NCBI RefSeq assembly: GCF_001307275.1
Contig: NZ_CP012831.1
Span: 4,952,501 to 5,016,500 of the forward strand
DNA: 64,000 nt
Origin: Pseudomonas fluorescens
GTDB taxonomy: Bacteria > Pseudomonadota > Gammaproteobacteria > Pseudomonadales > Pseudomonadaceae
Direction of reading: 5' to 3'
The position numbers were made by a program, and so were the translations under genes. Shown here in pieces: positions 57,901 to 64,000 of the stretch. The stretch's first letter is position 1. Every line of letters begins with the position of its first letter. The notes under the pieces were generated by a model. That model did no database searches and had not been told where the DNA came from. It worked only from the letters and a program-made list of their open reading frames with translations.

Positions 57901-58096
57901 GAGAGATATCCCTATCTGCGAGGCAACGTCGTGTTTGGGTGATGCGCTTGTGCGTGCAGTGACGTGACGGTGCTGTGAAGTCTAGTCCGGTATTTGTACT
58001 TGGCGAGTGAGCCGGGCGTCGGCGAATCGTCTGGTGGCGTCCAGGCAGGCCTCCGTCTACTGTTTAAGATCCTGTCTTGTCATCCTTGGAGACATC

Positions 58097-58741
58097 ATGT
58101 TCACCTTTCCCCGAGCACAGCAGGTTAGAAGATGGGAAGGGCAGGGTGACCTGCTCGGCGGGGGAATGCCCTATTTTGGCGTGGACAGCCTGGGCGTGTG
58201 TTTTGGCTTCAGTTCGCTCTGGGTCAAGCTCGGCGCACCCTACGCTTGTTTCGATGTATTGCAGGGCGAAAGTCAGGCCGTCATCAAAGCTCAGCGTGAG
58301 CTGACGCAGGCGATGCACGTGTACGATGTGCTGATGGCCCTGGGTGTGATCGCCGAGAGTGTCATCGGTCGCAATTCGGTAAAAGAAACTGCCTACGCCA
58401 ACGGCGTCGCCAGTCATATCGTCCTCGATATCCTCCAGAGCGTCGGGGCGCGCCACTTCGTGGTGTCCTTCTACTTTTCCGCAGGCCCGCAAGGCGCCGG
58501 CGGTCATGCAATTGGTGTGTCTTTCGACGCGGGCCAGACGGGAAGGCTCTTCGATCCCAACTACGGTATCGGCAGTTATCAATCGAGAGCCGATCTGAGC
58601 AACGACCTGCATGCGCTATTGGCGAGCTACGTCGTGCCCGGCGGGCATGTGACTCAGAGTTACCTTTTGGAGTTCGGGCATGTGGTCATGGACGACGACT
58701 TTGAGTTCGGTGCTTTCCAAAGCGCGGCCGACTTTCATTGA
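58097..58741 (+). CDS. YopT/AvrPphB-type (C58) cysteine protease
   Basis: The 214-residue protein has the catalytic triad of peptidase family C58: Cys35 in SLGVCFGFSSLWV, His137 in GGHAIGVSFD and Asp153 in RLFDPNYGIG. The His-to-Asp spacing of 16 matches YopT and AvrPphB (about 15-16). Known members are type III effectors or toxin domains that cleave host proteins. Only 34 residues precede the Cys, so there is little or no secretion domain. No type III or VI genes are nearby. GGAG lies 7 bases before the ATG. Confidence 0.85.
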   Translation: MFTFPRAQQVRRWEGQGDLLGGGMPYFGVDSLGVCFGFSSLWVKLGAPYACFDVLQGESQAVIKAQRELTQAMHVYDVLMALGVIAESVIGRNSVKETAYANGVASHIVLDILQSVGARHFVVSFYFSAGPQGAGGHAIGVSFDAGQTGRLFDPNYGIGSYQSRADLSNDLHALLASYVVPGGHVTQSYLLEFGHVVMDDDFEFGAFQSAADFH

Positions 58742-58890
58742 TTGAAGCCGCTCGTTCCAGGCACCGGGTCGGCAAGCCGGCATCGCCTTGGGCTGCGTGG
58801 ATCGTTTGTGGAGTATCGGGTCAGACCACGGTCATTGAATGTTGGTGTTGACCTGATTTCTCCTGTCGCGGTTTATGTTTTCGGCTGGAA

Positions 58891-58914
58891 GGGGGCGTTC
58901 CAAGTCACGCCCCC
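58891..58914. terminator. Hairpin after the TonB-dependent receptor gene
   Basis: GGGGGCGT (58891-58898) pairs with ACGCCCCC (58907-58914) over an 8-nt loop. It lies 16 bases past the receptor stop on the minus strand. A TTTTT run is on the plus side, so it could also end protease transcription. Confidence 0.55.
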
Positions 58915-58929
58915 GTTGCTCTACTTTTT

Positions 58930-61098
58930 CTAGAAACTGTACTTGGCAGTCAACATCATGTTGCGCGGGCTGCCGTAGGAGTCCCCGCCGTAGCTCACGG
59001 AGTTGGCGATGGTCGAGTAGTAACTGCGGTCGAAGATGTTGTTGGCGTTGACCTGCACGTCCAGGTTCTGACTGACCCGGTAGCCGGCCATCAAGTCCGT
59101 GACAGCGTAGCTGCCTTGCTTGAGTCGGTATTCACTGCCATCAGCCAGCGGGATGTCGTTATACATGCGGCTCTGCCAGGAGACGTTGCCGCCCACACGC
59201 AGTTTTTCCAGCGGGCCCTGGAAGTGGTAGCTGGTGGTCAGCTTGAACAGATGCTCCGGTGTGTCGGTGTCGAACTGCTTGTTTACGTTCTGTGGGTTGG
59301 CGGCATCCTTGATGGTGTGGGTGCGTGCGTAGGTATAGCCACCGCCGACTTGCCAGTTTTCGGTCAAAGCGCCTTGCAGTTCGAAGTCGATACCCTGGCT
59401 GCGAATCTCTCCGGAGGCTTCAGAGCAGGTTGCCTGTGGGCAGTTTGCCGTAAACAATTGCACGGCGCGGTTTTCCTGGTCGATGCGAAACAGCGCCACG
59501 CTCGCATTCAGTGCGCCATCAAAGTATTCGCCCTTGATGCCGACCTCGTAGTTCTTGCCTATGATCGGCTTGACCGGGCTACCCGAGGTGTCCTTTTCGC
59601 GCTGCGGTGTGAAGATGTCGCTGTAGCTGACGTAGACCGAATGATGGTCGTCCAGGTCGTAGATCAAGCCGGCGTAACGGGTGAGGTTGCGGGTGACCTT
59701 GTAGTCGGTGTCACCATCACGGTTATCGTAGTCGTACCAGTCCAGGCGCCCGCCGAGGATCAACTTCAACGGGTCGGCCAGGCTCAGGCGCGTGGTGACG
59801 TAGACGCCATCTTGAGTAGTCACCTCGCGCTGGTTATCGGTGTGGACGAAGTCCGGTTTACCCGCATTGATCGGCCAGTTGGTGTCGTACGGGCTGTAAT
59901 TGTGGGTGGTCATGTCGTAGATGCGTTTGCTGGCGCCCACCACCAGTTCATGGGTACGCCCGAACGCCTCGAAGGGCCCGCTGGCAAAGGCGTCTACGCC
60001 GGCCTGGTTTTCATCGAAATTGGCCTGGTAAACCGTGCGGGCCAGTGTGTTGTTGACCCAGCGCGATTGATAAGAGCCGGAGAACAACGCGTTCTGCTCG
60101 GAGTAGTTGGCGTTGACCTGAAGGTTCCAGTCATTGGCCAGGCGATGACGGACTTCGGCGAATACGGTGTTGATCTCCTGATCCTTGTTTTCCCAATCCG
60201 TACCCGGATTGTAGGAACGCGGCAGGTCCAGATGATGGCCGTCCTGGCCGATCATCGAAGAACCCCAGAAGTAATTGGTCTTGTCCTTCTGATGGGAAAA
60301 CCCCAGGGTCAGGGTGGTGTCTTCGCTCAGGTCCGCTTCGGTGACCGCATAGAACAGGCCGTGATCCTCCTCGACGTTATCGATGAAGCTGTTGGCGTCG
60401 CGGTAAGACGTCACGACCCGACCGCGCAGCGTGCCACTGTCGTTGAGCGGGCTGGAGGCATCGACCTCGCCGCGGTAGTCGTCCCAACTGCCGGCGGCAC
60501 CGGTCAGGGTGAGTTTCTGCTCGGCCAATGGCCGCTTGCGGATCAGGTTGATGGCGGCCGAAGGGTTACCTGCACCCGTCACCAGGCCGGTGGCACCGCG
60601 CACAACCTCGACTCGATCGAACATGGCCAGGTTAGGCTGGGCACCGACGTTAACGCCATCGTAGCCACTCGGAATGCCGTCATACATCAGATTGTCGATT
60701 TCAAAACCGCGCGCCTTGTAGGTCTGCCGGCCAGGACCGCCGGAAAAGTCCAGGAACAAGCCGGGCGCCGCCTTGACCACGTCGTTGATGCTGGTCATCG
60801 TCTGGTCATCCATGCGCTGACGCGTAATCACAGTGACGGCTTGCGGGGTTTCACGCATTGTCAGCGGGAGTTTGGTCGCGGTCGACATCGCGCCGGTGGT
60901 GTAGGACTCGGTGCCTTCCGTGGTACTTCCCAGTTGGCCACTGCCGGAGACCTCGGTTGCGTCCAGTTCCAGGGTGGCGGGTGGGGTGATGGTGTTGTCA
61001 TCGGCGTAGGCGGGGGCCATGGAGATCATGCAGATAGCCATGGCCAGAAGATTGCGGGCAGGAGTGAAGTGACGCGGCGGGGTGGTGCGAGTCGACAT
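58930..61098 (-). CDS. TonB-dependent siderophore receptor
   Basis: The 722-residue outer-membrane receptor has a signal peptide (about 1-32, ending APAYA), a TonB-box-like stretch LELDATEVSG, a plug domain with TMRETPQAVTVITRQRM and RVEVVRGATGLVTGAGNPSA, and a barrel ending in the C-terminal Phe (MLTAKYSF). It lacks the extra N-terminal signalling domain of FpvA, so it is not a surface-signalling type. The ligand (a ferric siderophore) cannot be named. A Fur-like site is upstream. Confidence 0.93.
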   Translation of the reverse strand: MSTRTTPPRHFTPARNLLAMAICMISMAPAYADDNTITPPATLELDATEVSGSGQLGSTTEGTESYTTGAMSTATKLPLTMRETPQAVTVITRQRMDDQTMTSINDVVKAAPGLFLDFSGGPGRQTYKARGFEIDNLMYDGIPSGYDGVNVGAQPNLAMFDRVEVVRGATGLVTGAGNPSAAINLIRKRPLAEQKLTLTGAAGSWDDYRGEVDASSPLNDSGTLRGRVVTSYRDANSFIDNVEEDHGLFYAVTEADLSEDTTLTLGFSHQKDKTNYFWGSSMIGQDGHHLDLPRSYNPGTDWENKDQEINTVFAEVRHRLANDWNLQVNANYSEQNALFSGSYQSRWVNNTLARTVYQANFDENQAGVDAFASGPFEAFGRTHELVVGASKRIYDMTTHNYSPYDTNWPINAGKPDFVHTDNQREVTTQDGVYVTTRLSLADPLKLILGGRLDWYDYDNRDGDTDYKVTRNLTRYAGLIYDLDDHHSVYVSYSDIFTPQREKDTSGSPVKPIIGKNYEVGIKGEYFDGALNASVALFRIDQENRAVQLFTANCPQATCSEASGEIRSQGIDFELQGALTENWQVGGGYTYARTHTIKDAANPQNVNKQFDTDTPEHLFKLTTSYHFQGPLEKLRVGGNVSWQSRMYNDIPLADGSEYRLKQGSYAVTDLMAGYRVSQNLDVQVNANNIFDRSYYSTIANSVSYGGDSYGSPRNMMLTAKYSF

Positions 61099-61446
61099 GA
61101 GCAGGTCCTGATTTACTAATGCTTGTGAGAGTGATTCGCATTAAGTATTGCAGGGTTTGTTTGTGGGATAAAGCTTGTTGGGGTTGGGCGCGCTGATGCG
61201 TGGAGGGTAGGGCTTCAATGCCCAGTGGGGCCGAGGGCTCTTCTTTGTCGAGAGTTTCCTAGGACTGACCCCCTGAGTCGTTTGAACGAAGCGCTGCTTG
61301 ATTTTTACGCCGGCAGGTAATATTTTCAATGCACGGCAGCCAACCATCAAGTACGTGAGCGCTTGCATCCGGTCTTAGAAAAAACAGCATATTCATTAAT
61401 GCTGACTTTGTAATTGCTCACATTTTAAGTCGGCGTGGAGATGAAT
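61099..61446. other. Intergenic region between receptor and unknown gene
   Basis: These 348 bases hold the Fur-box-like site at 61127-61145. The rest becomes AT-richer to the right and contains no gene I can support; a 75-codon minus-strand frame (61141-61368) has no ribosome site or recognisable sequence. Confidence 0.5.
61127..61145 (-). promoter_or_regulatory. Fur-box-like site upstream of the receptor gene
   Basis: Read on the minus strand the 19 bases are CTTAATGCGAATCACTCTC, which match the classical Fur consensus GATAATGATAATCATTATC at 13 positions by my count. It lies 28 bases before the receptor ATG, as expected for iron repression. Confidence 0.6.
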
Positions 61447-62121
61447 ATGTTTAACTCTGTCATCGTTTCTGACATCCCTTTTTATACATCCGTTCAGGAT
61501 GCACGAAAGGCGAATGCTGTAAATTTGAACCATCTCAAGGAATCATTAGCATACGGGCTTGGTTTTAAAACCTTGGCTGCGCATGCTGCTCATTTTGACG
61601 CTTTATCAAAAGGTGAACATGGCATAGCCAAGGTCGCGTTGTTTTCCAAGTCGCGCACAATGTCTAGGCTTATGGAGCTTGGATATACTAAAGATAAGTG
61701 TGAAGTGATGGCTGATGTCGTGGAAAGTTCTTACAAGGAAGCCCTTTCTGAGCAATTTTTCTTTGTTCCCTTTAAGCCCGATAGCGGCCCATCTGATCCA
61801 TTCCGCGCAGATGCGTTTGATCGGACAAGAGTTTGGCTTCATGGCGGTAGCCGCGACGATATCTGTAATAAGGACTATCTAGAAGCGCTTTCCGATGAGT
61901 CAATGTCTAATGCAACTATAGAGTGGCTCCATTCTAAAATATCCAGCTTTGCTTTCCCTACCATTCTTGACAGAAGAAACTATCAAGGCGGCATCATTAT
62001 CAGGTTGCGCGACTTGAATATAGAGAGCTATCCACTTGCTGGTTGGAGCAAACTTAGTCGTGCAGGTATTTTGGAATACGGCTCAAGTGCTGATACTTTT
62101 CTGTGTGCTCCGATGAAATAA
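61447..62121 (+). CDS. Unrecognised protein in AT-richer DNA
   Basis: The 224-residue protein starts MFNSVIVSDIPFYTSVQDAR; GGAG 6 bases before the ATG at 61447 decides the start over a GTG at 61435 and an ATG at 61441. Residues about 21-46 (LNHLKESLAYGLGFKTLAAH) recall a short helical motif found at the start of some plasmid and phage proteins. The rest is not recognised. Codon use is visibly AT-richer than in neighbours, suggesting transfer. A perfect 40-bp palindrome begins 1 base after the stop. Confidence 0.7.
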   Translation: MFNSVIVSDIPFYTSVQDARKANAVNLNHLKESLAYGLGFKTLAAHAAHFDALSKGEHGIAKVALFSKSRTMSRLMELGYTKDKCEVMADVVESSYKEALSEQFFFVPFKPDSGPSDPFRADAFDRTRVWLHGGSRDDICNKDYLEALSDESMSNATIEWLHSKISSFAFPTILDRRNYQGGIIIRLRDLNIESYPLAGWSKLSRAGILEYGSSADTFLCAPMK

Positions 62122-62122
62122 A

Positions 62123-62162
62123 GAAGTATTCGGCTGGCCTTGCAAGGCCAGCCGAATACTTC
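62123..62162. terminator. Perfect 40-bp palindrome after the unknown gene
   Basis: Each 20-base arm (GAAGTATTCGGCTGGCCTTG and its exact complement) meets with no spacer, so the loop would be formed by the central TTGCAA. It could end transcription in either direction, though only TTC follows, not a T run. It is not one of the REP families here. Confidence 0.65.
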
Positions 62163-62326
62163 GTGAATTGGACGGGGTAACGGCGTGAGCCCGATCAAGG
62201 CTATCCAAGATATCGGCAGCGCTCGTACGTTGATAGGTCAGCGAGTATCTGCGGTTCTCCAGGATCAGTATTGTTTTAACAGTGAAAAGTATCTTGGGGA
62301 ATTATGGCCGTCGTACCCTGACAAGG

Positions 62327-62701
62327 CTAGTTGCCCCGGCCACCACCAAACGACCACTCATCGCTGGCCGTAGTGGTGATCACCACCATGACATCCTCCG
62401 CGTGGAGACCGGGCGCTCGCCCCAATTTCTCGACCAAGTCGCGGTAGAAACGCTGTTTCGTCTCGACGCTTCGAGGGCGGCCAGCGGTAATCGTGATCAA
62501 CACAAAGTCATGGCTGCGCGGTCCACCCAGGTAGTCGGGATCAAATATCAACTCGCCCACTTCATGTTGGTGGATGACCTGGAAGCGATCGGTCTTCGGC
62601 ACCTCGAAGCTATCAACCAAGGCATCGTGCAGCCCTTGGGACAATGCTTGTAGATACTCGGCCGACTTCCCTCGGTGCAGTGAAATTCGTGAAAACGGCA
62701 T
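62327..62701 (-). CDS. Tautomerase-superfamily protein
   Basis: The 124-residue protein begins MPFSRISLHRGKSAEYLQAL, so Pro would be the N-terminal catalytic residue after Met removal. The body has the beta-alpha-beta repeats (DFVLITITAGRPRSVETKQR) and a long connecting segment (VPKTDRFQVIHQHEVGELIF). It is divergent from a LysR gene 106 bases away, probably its regulator. The substrate is unknown. Confidence 0.85.
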   Translation of the reverse strand: MPFSRISLHRGKSAEYLQALSQGLHDALVDSFEVPKTDRFQVIHQHEVGELIFDPDYLGGPRSHDFVLITITAGRPRSVETKQRFYRDLVEKLGRAPGLHAEDVMVVITTTASDEWSFGGGRGN

Positions 62702-62807
62702 AACAGTTACCCCATGGCTAAAGCGACAGAGGGAAAACTATCAAGTCGCGATGGTTCCGAATATCAGATTTAATAGAGAGAATCATCCCAAATTAGTGGA
62801 CTATTCG

Positions 62808-63740
62808 ATGCGCCGTCCGACCTTCGATCTTGATGTATTGCGTACTTTCGTCACCGGCGTGGAGTTCAACAGCTTTGCCAAAGCGGCGGATCGTCTCGGT
62901 CGATCGACTTCTGCCGTGAGCGCTCAATTGAAGAAACTTGAGGAGCAGATCGGTACTCCGGTGCTGGCCAAATCCGGTCGAGGGTTAGTCTTGACGCCCG
63001 TAGGTGAATCACTGCTCAGTCATGCCCGTCGGTTACTGGAGCTTAACGACGGCATTTTCCAGACCCTGCATGAAAGCCAAAACGCGGGGACAATTCGCCT
63101 CGGGCTTCAAGAAGACTTTGGGGAACATTTACTGAGTGAGATCCTTCGACGCTTCGTCCAGACTTACCCGATGGTGATTCTCGAGGTCAGGATCGCGCGT
63201 AACGCCGAACTGCTTGCGTTGGTCGAAAGTGCTGGTCTGGACTTGGCCCTGACATGGGACACAGGGCATACGTCGCCCTATGCCACGCGGCTGTGCGAAA
63301 CGCAGATGCACTGGATCGGGGCCCGTGACATGCCGTCACTGACCCGCCTTGCTGACTCACCGCTGCCATTGATCATGTTCGACGCGCCTTGCGTATTGCG
63401 TAGCGCTGCCACACAAGCACTGGATGCCGCGCAAATTCCCTGGCGAATCGCCCTGACCAGCCCCAGCGTCGCGAGTATCTGGGCGGCCGTCGCCGCCGGC
63501 TTGGGCTTGACGCTGCGAACTCGCATTGGGCTGCCGAGTCATCTCGCTGTCGTTTCCGGTTTGCCGGCCGTACCCAGCCTTGGTTATGTGCTTCACCGCA
63601 GTGGAAAAGACTCGACGCCCGCCATCCAGCAACTGGCCGCGTTGATCAAAACGAGCCTGCAAGAGCACACGTTCGGTTTAGCGGCTGCGCAAGGCCGGCA
63701 ATCGACCCTTTGTCGCCGTTCAACGGATCACGCCTTTTAG
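62808..63740 (+). CDS. LysR-family transcriptional regulator
   Basis: The 310-residue protein has FDLDVLRTFVTGVEFNSFAK and the HTH AADRLGRSTSAVSAQLKKLE at the start and a type II effector domain after residue 90. The ATG at 62808 is preferred, though an in-frame GTG 12 bases upstream is possible. It is divergent from the tautomerase gene. Confidence 0.92.
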   Translation: MRRPTFDLDVLRTFVTGVEFNSFAKAADRLGRSTSAVSAQLKKLEEQIGTPVLAKSGRGLVLTPVGESLLSHARRLLELNDGIFQTLHESQNAGTIRLGLQEDFGEHLLSEILRRFVQTYPMVILEVRIARNAELLALVESAGLDLALTWDTGHTSPYATRLCETQMHWIGARDMPSLTRLADSPLPLIMFDAPCVLRSAATQALDAAQIPWRIALTSPSVASIWAAVAAGLGLTLRTRIGLPSHLAVVSGLPAVPSLGYVLHRSGKDSTPAIQQLAALIKTSLQEHTFGLAAAQGRQSTLCRRSTDHAF

Positions 63741-63787
63741 GGGCTTTACTTCCAGTTAGGCCCTGTAAGTAAAGTTGGGAGCGCGCG

Positions 63788-64000
63788 ATGAGCAACGAAC
63801 AGGTGGCGCCTGAGACGAAAGGGGTGACGGTGACGTTACTGTCGACGATTGATCTGGGGCCTGAGATCGAGGGTATGGTAGGGCGCCAACTCAGGATGCG
63901 CAGGGTGACCATCGAGCCTGGAGGCGTCTTCGGGCCGATTCACAACCATGTAGACAGGCCAGGCACGGTCTACATTCTGCAAGGAACGATCACTGACCAT
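63788..64000 (+). CDS. Cupin-domain protein (partial, cut by window end)
   Basis: Only the first 71 codons are present. The sequence reads MSNEQVAPETKGVTVTLLST and then PGGVFGPIHNHVDRPGTVYI, which fits a cupin with the metal-binding GPIHNHVDRPGTVYIL motif. GGGAG precedes the ATG. The frame has no stop before position 64000. It is 47 bases downstream of the LysR gene. Confidence 0.8.
   Translation, partial: MSNEQVAPETKGVTVTLLSTIDLGPEIEGMVGRQLRMRRVTIEPGGVFGPIHNHVDRPGTVYILQGTITDH

Noticed and set aside
56578..57942. 454-codon plus-strand frame opposite the 675-residue protein
   Set aside because: The minus-strand frame is longer, uses acidic and aromatic residues in a protein-like way and has internal repeats; the plus frame is Arg/Val/Gly-rich. 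Some doubt remains, since neither product is recognised.
59116..61119. 667-codon plus-strand frame opposite the TonB receptor
   Set aside because: Mirror of the receptor gene; no signal peptide or domain, Val/Gly/Ala-rich shadow composition.
61141..61368. 75-codon minus-strand frame upstream of the receptor
   Set aside because: Basic, Pro/Lys-rich, no ribosome site, overlaps the Fur-like region; no similarity recognised.
62185..62373. 62-codon plus-strand frame after the palindrome
   Set aside because: Overlaps the end of the tautomerase gene on the other strand and has no ribosome site or recognisable sequence.

Overview
The window is about 64 kb of chromosome from a member of the Pseudomonas fluorescens group. 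The basis is the core gene order (monomeric idh divergent from icd; cspD-clpS-clpA; infA-bpt-aat-trxB; ftsK-lolA-rarA-crcB-serS-cysG; tusDCBE), the high GC, and the many REP-type inverted repeats built on a GTGGGAGCGAGCTTGC core that are typical of these genomes. No tRNA, rRNA, CRISPR array, insertion sequence or prophage was seen.

Region 1 (1-23 kb) is conserved housekeeping: the two isocitrate dehydrogenases, a nearly complete bacterial N-degron system (ClpS adaptor, ClpA unfoldase, and the aminoacyl-protein transferases Bpt and Aat, with infA embedded), thioredoxin reductase, FtsK, the lipoprotein chaperone LolA, RarA, a fluoride exporter, SerS, siroheme synthase, a glutathionyl-hydroquinone reductase, and the TusBCDE sulfur relay overlapping a ybiB-like gene.

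Region 2 (23-54 kb) is metabolic and stress-related. It holds a periplasmic gamma-glutamyltranspeptidase, a CAP-domain protein, an orphan histidine kinase and a Tat-exported SMP-30 lactonase. A LacI-controlled divergent carbohydrate locus follows (oxidoreductase, isomerase/epimerase, NHS-type permease), with a perfect 22-bp operator directly downstream of a good sigma-70 promoter. Further on are a PL7 alginate lyase, an orphan lactate permease, a KefB-type antiporter with a KefF-type partner, an OmpR-type two-component system, an MlaA paralogue, an atypical Nramp-family transporter, two RidA proteins and several LysR regulators. REP doublets lie between many of these genes, including one tandem array and one that supplies the C-terminus of a LysR protein.

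Region 3 (54-64 kb) is the accessory part. It contains an unrecognised 675-residue protein with an internal repeat; divergent from it, a compact YopT/AvrPphB-type (C58) cysteine protease with the catalytic Cys-His-Asp visible and no secretion genes nearby; a TonB-dependent siderophore receptor with a Fur-box-like site; an AT-richer unknown gene ending at a perfect 40-bp palindrome; and a tautomerase/LysR pair followed by a cupin gene cut by the window edge. The protease and the 675-residue protein are the best candidates for undescribed biology.
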